Positions 53,882 through 62,276 of a stretch of 64,000 nucleotides of DNA are shown here, in pieces (within the stretch, counting starts at the first letter, position 1; each line of letters begins with the position of its first letter). The stretch spans positions 1,836,679 to 1,900,678 of the forward strand of contig NC_081337.1 of NCBI RefSeq assembly GCF_022539665.2, given 5' to 3'. Both the position numbers and the translations under genes were made by a program. The notes under the pieces were generated by a model, which saw only the letters and a program-made list of their open reading frames with translations, was not told where the DNA came from and searched no databases. This DNA is from Daphnia carinata. Taxonomy: Eukaryota; Arthropoda; Branchiopoda; Diplostraca; Daphniidae.

Positions 53882-56800
53882 CCGTCAAACATTATGAAAT
53901 ATACGTGTATTCAATGTGAATATAGTGTGATACAGTGAGTTTCAATATCTATATTCAAACAGCACCAAATATACGTGTATTCAATGTGAATATAGTGTTA
54001 TAGAATCAGTTTCATGATGTACATTAAAACAGTATCACTATACGTGTATTCAATGTGAATATAGTGTGATACAGTGAGTTTCAATATCTATATTCGAACA
54101 GCACCAGATATACGTGTATTCAATGTGAATATAGTGTGATACAGTGAGTTTCAATATCTACATTCAAACACCATCAAATATACCTGTATTCAATGTAAAT
54201 ATTTTGTCATACAGTGAGTTTCAATATCTACATTCAAACAGCATCAAATATACGTGTATTCAATGTGAATATAGTGTGATATAGTGAGTTTCAATATCTA
54301 CATTCAAACAGCATCAAATATACGTGTATTCAATGTGAATATAGTGTGATACAGTGAGTTTCAATATCTACATTCAAACAGCATCAAATACACGTTTATT
54401 CAATGTGAATATAGTGTGATACAGTGAGTTTCAATATCTACATTCAAACATTATGAAATATACGTGTATTCAATGTGAATATAGTGTTATAGAATCAGTT
54501 TCATGATATACATTCAAACAGTATCAAACATACGTGTATTCAATGTGAATATAGTGGTATAGAATCAGATTCATGATGCACATTCAAACAGTATCAAATA
54601 TACCTGTATTCAATGTAAATATTTTGTGATAATGTCAGTTTCAATATCTACATTCAAACAGCATCAAATATACGTGTTTTCAATGTGAATATAGTGTGAT
54701 ACAGTGAGTTTCAATATCTACATTCAAACAGCATCAAATATACGTGTATTCCATGTGAATATAGTGTTATAGAATCAGTTTCATGATGTGCATTCAAACA
54801 ATTATCAAATATACGTGTATTCAATGTGAATATAGTGGTATACAATCAGTTTCATGATGTACATTCAAACAGCATCAAATATACGTGTATTCAATGTGAA
54901 TATAGTGTTATAGAATCAGTTTCAATATCTATATTCAACCAGCATCAAATATACGTGTATTCAATGTGAATATAGTGTTATAGAATCAGTTTCAATATCT
55001 ATATTCAAACAGCACCAAATATACGTGTATTCATTGTGAATATAGTGTGATACAGTAAGTTTCAATATCTACATTCAAACAGCATCAAATATACGTGTAT
55101 TCAATGTGAATATAGTGTGATACAGTGAGTTTTAATATCTACATTCAAACAGCATCAAATATACGTATATTCAATGTGAATATAGTGTGATACAGTGAGT
55201 TTCAATATCTACATTCAAACAGTATCAAATATATGTGTATTCAATGTGAATATAGTGTTATAGAATCAGTTTCATGATGTACAGTAAACAGTATCAAATA
55301 TACGTGTATTCAATGTGAATATAGTGTTAAAGAATCAGTTTCATGATGTACATTCAAACATTATGAAATATACGTGTATTCAATGTGAATATAGTGTGAT
55401 ACAGTGAGTTTCAATATCTACATTCAAACAGTATCAAATATATCTGTATTCAATGTGAATGTAGTGTGATACAGTGAGTTTTAATATCTACATTCAAATA
55501 GCATCAAATATACGTGTATTCAATGTGAATATAGTGTTATAGAATCAGTTTCATGAAATACATTAAACAGTATCAAATATACGTGTATTCAATGTGAATA
55601 TAGTATGATACAGTGAGTTTTTATATCTACATTCAAACAGCTTCAAATATACGTGTATTCAATGTGAATATAGTGTGATAAAGTGAGTTTCAATATCTAC
55701 ATTCAAACAGTATCAAATATACGTGTATTCAATGTGAATATAGTGTGATACAGTGAGTTTCAATATCTTTATTCAAACAGCATCAAATATACGTGTACTC
55801 AATGTGAATATAGTGTTATAGAATCAGTTTAATGATGTACCTTCAAACAACATCAAATATACGTGTATTCAATGTGAATATAGTGTGATACAGTCAGTTT
55901 CAATATCAACAGTCAAACAGCATCAAATATACGTGTAATCAATGTGAATATAGTGTTATAGAATCAGTTTCATGATATACATTCAAACAGTATCAAACAT
56001 ACGTGTATTCAATGTGAATATAGTGTGATACAGTGAGTTTCAATATCTATATTCAAACAGCACCAAATATACGTGTATTCAAAGTGAATATAGTGTGATA
56101 CAGTGAGTTTCAATATCTACATTCAAACAGCATCAAATATACGTGTATTCCATGTGAATATAGTGTTATAGGATCAGTTTCATGATGTACATTCAAACAG
56201 TATGAAATATAAGTGTATTCAATGTGAATATAGTGTGATACAGTGAGTTTCAATATCTGCGTTCAAACAGCATCAAATATACGTGTATGCAATGTGAATA
56301 TAGTGTTATAGAATCAGTTTAATGATGTACCTTCAAACAACATCAAATATACGTGTATTCAATGTGAATATAGTGTGATACAGTGAGTTTCAATATCTAC
56401 ATTCAAACAGCATCAAATATACGTGTATTCAATGTGAATATAGTGTGATACAGTGAGTTTCAATATCAACATTCAAACAGCTTCAAATATACGTGTATTC
56501 AATGTGAATATTGTGTGATACAGTGAGTTTCAATATCTACATTCAAACAGCATCAAATATACGTGTATTCAATGTGAATATAGTGTGATACAGTGATTTT
56601 CAATATCAACAGTCAAACAGCATCAAATATACGTGTATTCAATGTGAATAAAGTGTGATACAGTGAGTTTCAATATCAACATTCAAACAGCTTCAAATAT
56701 ACGTGTATTCAATGTGAATATTGTGTGATACAGTGAGTTACAATATCTACATTCAAACAGCATCAAATATACGTGTATTCAATGTGAATATAGTGTGATA

Positions 56801-57631
56801 CATTGAGTTTCAATATCTACATTCAAACAGCATCAAATACACATGTATTCAGTGTGAATATAGTGTTATAGAACCAGTTTCATGATGTACCGTCAAACAG
56901 TATCAAATATATCTGTATTCAATGTGAATATAGTGTGATACAGTGAGTTTTAATATCTACATTCAAACAGCATCAAATATACGTGTATTCAATATGAATA
57001 TAGTGTGATACAGTGAGTTTCGATATCTACATTCAAACAGCATCAAATATACGTGTATTCAATGTGAATATAGTGTGATACAGTGAGTTTCAATATCTAC
57101 ATTCAAACAGCATCAAATATACGTGTATTCAATGTGAATATAGTGTTATAGAATCAGTTTCATGATGTACCTTCAAACAGTATCAAATATATCAGTATTC
57201 TATGTGAATATAGTGTGATACAGTGAGTTTTAATATCTACATTCAAACAGCATCAAATATACGTGTATTCAATGTGAATATAGTGTTATAGAATCAGTTT
57301 CATGATGTACCGTCAAACAGTATCAAATATATCTGTATTCAATGTGAATATAGTGTGATACAGTGAGTTTCAATATCTACATTCAAACAGCATCAAATAT
57401 ACGTGTATTTAATGTGAATATAGTGTGATACAGTGAGTTTCAATATCTACATTCAAACAGCATCAAATATATGTGTATTCAATGTAAATATAGTGTTATA
57501 GAATCAGTTTCATGATGTACATTCAAACATTATGAAATATACGTGTATTCAATGTGAATATAGTGTGATACAGTGAGTTTCAATATCTACATTCAAACAG
57601 CATCAAATATACGTGTATTCAATGTGAATAT
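53881..57631 (-). repeat. 70-bp satellite, inverted block left of the gypsy element
   Basis: About 54 units in reverse-complement orientation (cattcaaacagcatcaaat, acgtgtattcaatgtgaata, tagtgtgatacagtgag). They are divergent, carrying the complements of the same variants seen at 46-54 kb (tatctgtattc, ccttcaaacag, ccgtcaaacag, cattatgaaat). The block ends ...tgtgaatat at the start of the gypsy element. No gene. Confidence 0.95.
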
Positions 57632-57881
57632 TGTTACGTTGGCAATATCCGATTCGCCACTGCAGTAGCGACAACAGCGCTAGGACGGAGATCCCGCCCC
57701 AAGTATGGCCGTCCATTGGAGCACCACCCTCGTCGCCGGATATAAAAGTGGCGATATTGCACTTCTGTGTGGCTTTTTGATTAATTGGTTAGGGCAATTA
57801 GTTTGCAGTTGTGTTATTAATCCTTTTGGTGAAATACACATTATCTTTTAATCTGAAGCACGACGTCTCTATCTTGGTACA
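57632..57881 (+). repeat. 5' LTR of the gypsy element (right edge uncertain)
   Basis: It starts TGTTACGTTGG directly at the satellite edge and contains a TATA box at 57741. The right edge is a guess at the CA of ttggtaca; other possible edges lie before 57898 or at gtaaca near 57917. With no matching 3' LTR in the window the length cannot be fixed. A TGG-initial sequence at 57898-57913 (tggtggagatgcaggg) could be the primer binding site, but I could not assign a tRNA. Confidence 0.5.
57741..57748 (+). promoter_or_regulatory. TATA box in the gypsy LTR
   Basis: TATAAAAG lies about 110 bases into the LTR, in GC-richer sequence than the flanking satellite. This fits an RNA polymerase II core promoter with initiation expected about 25-30 bases downstream, near 57770-57778. 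Confidence 0.6.
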
Positions 57882-58202
57882 AGATCCGTCCGTGATATGG
57901 TGGAGATGCAGGGTAACACCTGTTAGGCTGAGTAAGGTAAGCGCAATTGTTGTTCTTTTCGCACGGGTCTTGGGGAGTTTTTGAATAAGGAACTTGGAGG
58001 CAGGTGCTGTTTAGGGGTCCTTGGGAAGTGTGACCGGCCGGCTAGAAAGTGCCTTAAATTGCCGTGGTACAGGACCACAGACCTGGCCGATTTCCTTGAT
58101 TCGCTGTTAGGTTGAAGACCCGTCCGAGTAAGTTGTTGAAAGCGCGTAGTAAAAGCCCGACAGGCCTACCATTGGGTGGGAGAGAGAGACGTAGCTCGGT
58201 GG
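57882..58202 (+). other. Gypsy 5' leader (untranslated)
   Basis: About 320 bases between the presumed LTR and the gag ATG. There is no long reading frame and it is GC-richer than the satellite. It may contain the primer binding site near 57898. Confidence 0.5.
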
Positions 58203-58655
58203 ATGAGTACGGATCCGCCTAGGCAGAGCAGGCGTTTACGAGGGTTAGCCGCGTCCCCGATAAGCGGGGAAGGACAACGCAGCGTTGGTCTTGACGGAAG
58301 TCAGGCGGAAGCTCTAAAGAGAGTTACAGAAGTAGGGGCACAGACTGCCCAAGCGATCGGCCATACCATTCCGAGAAGAGAAATCGTATCACTGAACCCG
58401 ATCGGAGAATCGAACGCGAGGACAAATTCCTCTTGTAGGTATCGGAAGCTCGTTCAGGAAGCAAGATCGAGAGATAGTGGTGTAGGAGAACAAACGTGTA
58501 TTGATCCGAGGGAGCAACAGGAGGTAGCCGAAAAGCAAGGAATCTTTAACGAGTGCTCAAGGGAAGGAAGTGATAAGGGGTTAGACGATTTTTCTGGAGC
58601 TTTACCACTCGTGATAGTACCAACGCTTGAAATGGCCCAGCGTGCTGAATTTTGA
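58203..58655 (+). pseudogene. Gag N-terminal part, ended by an in-frame TGA
   Basis: The frame is open from a GTG at 58176, but the first ATG is at 58203 and gives a basic N-terminus (MSTDPPRQSRRLRGL), which fits a gag start. It runs 150 codons and stops at TGA 58653-58655. The same frame is open on the other side, continuing from 58656 through 58788 to 61928 with no shift. The stop therefore splits what looks like one gag-pol reading frame. The simplest reading is a nonsense mutation in a decayed copy. Programmed readthrough is possible but untested. No domain is recognised in this part. Confidence 0.7.
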
Positions 58656-58787
58656 GGAAATGATGGACCTCCCGCCCGTGCGCCTGCACAGGCAGGAGGA
58701 GCCGTTCAGCGTGCACCGGCTCATCCATCGCAGTATCGTGAAGCACCAGTCTTCCGCGGAGGACCAGACGACGATGCCGCTGAATGG

Positions 58788-61700
58788 ATGGAACGTTTCG
58801 AGAGGACCGCCAATTTCAATGGATGGGGTCCCGCTGAGAAAGCGGAATACTTTGGCTTATTCTTAGAAGGTACAGCAAAGGATTGGCTAGCTTGTCAATT
58901 AGGGGAGGTGGTCTGGGACGATGTTGCTCCGGATGACGCCGAACCCGGGATAAGGGGCCTACGAACCCGATTTTTAGATACATTTCGATCGGAGGATTTC
59001 GACCGTTATAATAAAGCTAGGCTACGTAGCCGAAAACAGGAGGCCTCGGAGACGGTCGTAGGATATTTCTACGACGTGCTAAATCAGTGCCGTAGGTTGA
59101 ACCCAAGGATGCCTGAAGCGAAGAAAATAGATTATCTGTTGCGTGGGCTTAATCAGCCTTTGAAGCGAGAAATGACCATTAAACAGCCCCGGACGACAGA
59201 TGAATTTTTGAAAGCACTCAAGATTTATACTAGGGCATATGAGGATTCAGAGAAACCAAATCAGGCAGTTAATTTTATGGGACAAGCGAAGGATCCTATT
59301 CCACCCAAGCGAGTCACGTATGCTGACTCCGAAGAAAGGCAAACTCCGTTGAAACAAGAAGCCTACGAGTACGACGCAAAGCGAGACGGCACGCGCCAAG
59401 GGTCGCATGACGAGTTAAAAAATTTAATACGCGATATGGCAGCTCGGATAGAAGAGCTGGAACGAGGCACTAAACAACTACGCCTGGGAGGGAGAGGGGA
59501 GAAACCTAAACCCTCCCGAACAGCAGACGGAAGGCCAATCTGCCACCGATGCGGACGCTCCGGTCATATTGCTCGTAACTGTGAGACCGATTTGAGTAAT
59601 ATGAGGCCACGATCACCAACACCCAGTCGAGAAGGAAGGGAGAACGAAAGGAGACCAGATGGACGTGATGTGGACCGACGCGGACGTGAGAACTCGAGAC
59701 GAGATGGAAGCCAAGATGGGAGGAGAAACGTAAGTCGAGAACGCTCGCGTTATAATAGGGACGATAGTAGGGAAAGTCGTAGCCCTAGAACGGTTTCTAG
59801 ACCTCCAGCGGACCGTGATCAGGGTCAAATGGCGGTGGGAATGATTTCACTCGAAGAAAAAAGGAAGAAGAAAGATGAGCTTAAGGAGGCTGAAAATGAA
59901 GACAAAGGGGCTGGCTGTGAGATGGAATCGCTCGGAGAAAAGGGGGAAGAGAATTGTAAAGTCGAAGAGGGCATAAAGGATAAAGGAGAAAACGTACCGA
60001 TCTATTTGACCTACTCTCCGCGTCTCATATTCGAAGAAGTCAACTGTAAGGGATTGGCTGTCAAGGCAGTTATTGATACTGGAGCCGTAATTTCAGTTGC
60101 TTCGCCAAGCCTGCAAGAAAAGCTAAAAGCACCGTTGGTGGAATGGGAAGGACCGGCCATCATTATGGTAAATGGTCAAAGTACACAACCTCTTGGTGCC
60201 ATTCAGTTGGAAATTGAACATCGGGGCCACAAGGCCAGTGGAAAAATCATTCTCTTGGAAATGAAAGGAATAGAACTACTGTTAGGGAACGATTTGTTAA
60301 GCCAGTTTGAGCGATTGGTGGTTCAGTACAAGAAGACGGGGGCAGTGGCATCTCTAGGTGAATTGCCAGTGAATGTAATCAACGAGCAGATAATCTCGCC
60401 TCCAAAGCTGGTAGCCAAGATAGGAAGAATGCTGCCACCGAGAACCTTTGCTCTAGTGGAAGTAGAGCTTACCGCACAAGAGAAAAACATTTGGATGGTA
60501 GAGCCTTCGGACAAGTTAGCTCGAGTCAAAGGCATTACTACTGGGAAGGTACTTGTGTCCAGTGAATCCCCGCTAAACCGAGTGTTTGTTGTGAACTTAA
60601 CGTACCAGAGAGCCTATATCCGAGAGGGAACCGTTTTGGGACAGATGGAAGAAATAGAACCTGTTGTTGTGACAATAGATGAGGAAGAGAAAATGGGAAT
60701 AAAGGATGACGAGGAGAATCTAGCCGTAATGGCACTCAGTCGAGGAAAGTTCTCTCCGTCCAGCGTCGCCCCTATTCCCAGGGAGACATTCAGGGCTAGG
60801 ATTGCCGAAAGCTTATCACCCCCAGAAACAGAGAGATTGATTGACCTGTTAGAAGAATTTCATTCATGCTTCGCGCTGGCCGATAGTGAGCTGGGAGTTT
60901 GTCGTGTGGCCAAGCATCGAATCGACACGGGTAACACACCACCAGTTCACCAACCTCCGTACAAAAGCGCATGGAAAGAACGAGCCATTGTTCAGCGACA
61001 GGTCGACGAGATGCTGGAAAAAGGTGTCATTGAGCCTTCCACCAGCCCTTGGGCATCGCCAGTTGTCTTGGTGAAAAAGAAAGATGGAAATTGGAGATTC
61101 TGCGTGGACTATCGGAAGCTAAACGTCGTCTCTGTGCAAGATGTTTACCCACTACCGCGGATTGAGGAAACCCTAGCCAGGATGGGGAACGCCTGCATTT
61201 TTTCGACAATGGATTTAGAAAGCGGATACTGGCAAGTGCCTATGGACGTAGCTGATGAAGCCAAAACAGCATTTATCACGCCCGACGGGCTCTACCAATT
61301 TTTGGTAATGCCGTTTGGTTTAGCTTCCGCTCCCGGAACATTCCAACGGATGATGGACCTGGTACTAGCCGGGCTCCGATGGACGATCTGCCTCGTCTAC
61401 CTAGACGATATCATCATCTACGCGGGGGATACCAGGGAACATCTAATACGACTCCGGCAGGTACTGAGTGCCTTACACAAAGCTGGATTAAAGATCAAAC
61501 TAGTAAAGTGCCAATTTGCAGCCCGGGAAGTAAAAGCCTTAGGGCACGTAATCAGCGGGGAAGGCATACGCCCAGACCCAGAAAAACTAAAGGCAATTGA
61601 AAAATTTCCGTCTCCGTGTTCCTTTCATAAACCCGCTGACCGACTAAAATGTGTTAGGAGCTTTATCGGACTCTGTTCGTACTACAGGCGATTCATTGCG

Positions 61701-61928
61701 CAGTTTGCGCATACTGCTAAACCCCTAACAGACATGTTTAAAAAAGGGGCATGCTTTGTATGGCAAGAACCTCAAGAAGAAAGCATAAGGGTCGCCGTAC
61801 TGCTGGCTGTATGTAACGGCCTATCATTATTCGCGTTCTTCTCTCGCCGCTATGCCCTTTTCACGCTCGGAAATCTATCCAACCGTGTGGCTGAATTGGA
61901 ACGCCGCCTTGCGACACATGAAGCGTAG
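58788..61928 (+). CDS. Truncated Ty3/gypsy gag-pol (gag, protease, reverse transcriptase)
   Basis: 1046 codons from the internal ATG at 58788; the same frame is open back to 58656 and was probably continuous with the upstream gag part. Residues from 58788: capsid-like retrotransposon gag domain about 1-155; zinc knuckle C252-C255-H260-C265; an Arg/Ser/Asp-rich stretch about 271-345; acidic linker 355-400; aspartic protease with DTG at 430-432; reverse transcriptase about 735-925 with motif A D809, the MPFGLASAPGTFQ motif at 841-853 and intact YLDD at 871-874; connection region with SFIGLCSYYRRFI at 958-970. After about residue 998 the homology stops. RNase H and integrase are absent. The frame ends in 48 residues with a hydrophobic segment. 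Reverse transcriptase looks intact, but the copy cannot be autonomous. Confidence 0.88.
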   Translation: MERFERTANFNGWGPAEKAEYFGLFLEGTAKDWLACQLGEVVWDDVAPDDAEPGIRGLRTRFLDTFRSEDFDRYNKARLRSRKQEASETVVGYFYDVLNQCRRLNPRMPEAKKIDYLLRGLNQPLKREMTIKQPRTTDEFLKALKIYTRAYEDSEKPNQAVNFMGQAKDPIPPKRVTYADSEERQTPLKQEAYEYDAKRDGTRQGSHDELKNLIRDMAARIEELERGTKQLRLGGRGEKPKPSRTADGRPICHRCGRSGHIARNCETDLSNMRPRSPTPSREGRENERRPDGRDVDRRGRENSRRDGSQDGRRNVSRERSRYNRDDSRESRSPRTVSRPPADRDQGQMAVGMISLEEKRKKKDELKEAENEDKGAGCEMESLGEKGEENCKVEEGIKDKGENVPIYLTYSPRLIFEEVNCKGLAVKAVIDTGAVISVASPSLQEKLKAPLVEWEGPAIIMVNGQSTQPLGAIQLEIEHRGHKASGKIILLEMKGIELLLGNDLLSQFERLVVQYKKTGAVASLGELPVNVINEQIISPPKLVAKIGRMLPPRTFALVEVELTAQEKNIWMVEPSDKLARVKGITTGKVLVSSESPLNRVFVVNLTYQRAYIREGTVLGQMEEIEPVVVTIDEEEKMGIKDDEENLAVMALSRGKFSPSSVAPIPRETFRARIAESLSPPETERLIDLLEEFHSCFALADSELGVCRVAKHRIDTGNTPPVHQPPYKSAWKERAIVQRQVDEMLEKGVIEPSTSPWASPVVLVKKKDGNWRFCVDYRKLNVVSVQDVYPLPRIEETLARMGNACIFSTMDLESGYWQVPMDVADEAKTAFITPDGLYQFLVMPFGLASAPGTFQRMMDLVLAGLRWTICLVYLDDIIIYAGDTREHLIRLRQVLSALHKAGLKIKLVKCQFAAREVKALGHVISGEGIRPDPEKLKAIEKFPSPCSFHKPADRLKCVRSFIGLCSYYRRFIAQFAHTAKPLTDMFKKGACFVWQEPQEESIRVAVLLAVCNGLSLFAFFSRRYALFTLGNLSNRVAELERRLATHEA
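61783..61928 (+). other. Foreign C-terminal tail with membrane-like segment
   Basis: Residues 999-1046 of the frame do not continue the RNase H region. They hold a run of about 17 apolar residues (VAVLLAVCNGLSLFAFF, 1002-1018), then SRR and a charged tail NRVAELERRLATHEA. This is the pattern of a membrane anchor with a short cytoplasmic tail. A possible source is the end of an env-like third frame joined in frame by an internal deletion. That is inference; no env motif can be verified in so short a stretch. Confidence 0.45.
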
Positions 61929-62276
61929 ATAGAGGAGGAAGTGTAATTCTACCTGCATTGGAGTAATTTTATGTGTGTTTGTAGTCCCACAGTAGTCTGA
62001 TTTTTTTTACTTACTCTTTTTGGTGTTCACATTACTTTGTAGTAATTGATGGTTCCTTTCACTCCATTTATTTGTTAAACTCACACAAACATCGGCACTA
62101 GAACGGCACTTTAGAAAAGCAGCGGGCACGGTGTCTTGTAGGATCAAGAGTTAAGAACAGACTGAATAGCGTGGGTGGAAAAGGACGCTAACTCGCCCAC
62201 GCCATCTCTTGGCTGGCCGATGAGTATTTGTACCGCAAGCGCTAGATGGCGCGGCGGCTGCCCAAACTTTTGTTCG
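61929..62276 (+). other. Gypsy 3' region without gene; possible polypurine tract and unmatched LTR
   Basis: Right after the stop comes a purine tract, agaggaggaag (61931-61941), followed by TGTAATTC, the arrangement expected at a polypurine tract and 3' LTR start. The following 335 bases up to the satellite do not resemble 57632-57900 by eye. They include a 7-bp stem, GCGTGGG (62169-62175) with CCCACGC (62196-62202). This may be a different LTR, or 3' untranslated sequence with the LTR lost. Confidence 0.5.

Larger units (their letters stand above)
57632..62276 (+). mobile_element. Ty3/gypsy retrotransposon, internally deleted and degenerate
   Basis: A 4645-bp insertion in the inverted satellite. 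It has a 5' LTR-like end (TGTTACG, TATA box), a leader, a gag-pol frame with zinc knuckle, protease and reverse transcriptase, and then an abrupt end before RNase H and integrase. The 3' 350 bases do not match the 5' end by eye, so no LTR pair can be shown. No short target-site duplication is visible. The left flank ends ...tgtgaatat and the right flank resumes at cattcaaacagc, which equals either a 28-base satellite deletion or a 42-base duplication in the 70-base phase. A full element of this kind usually also encodes RNase H and integrase, so at least about 2 kb of pol is missing. Confidence 0.88.

Noticed and set aside
57898-57913. Gypsy primer binding site tggtggagatgcaggg
   Set aside because: It starts with TGG as expected, but I could not match it to a tRNA 3' end, so it is mentioned only as a candidate.
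59613-61600. Short overlapping frames in the gypsy gag-pol region
   Set aside because: Shadows of the 1046-codon frame with no independent domain.
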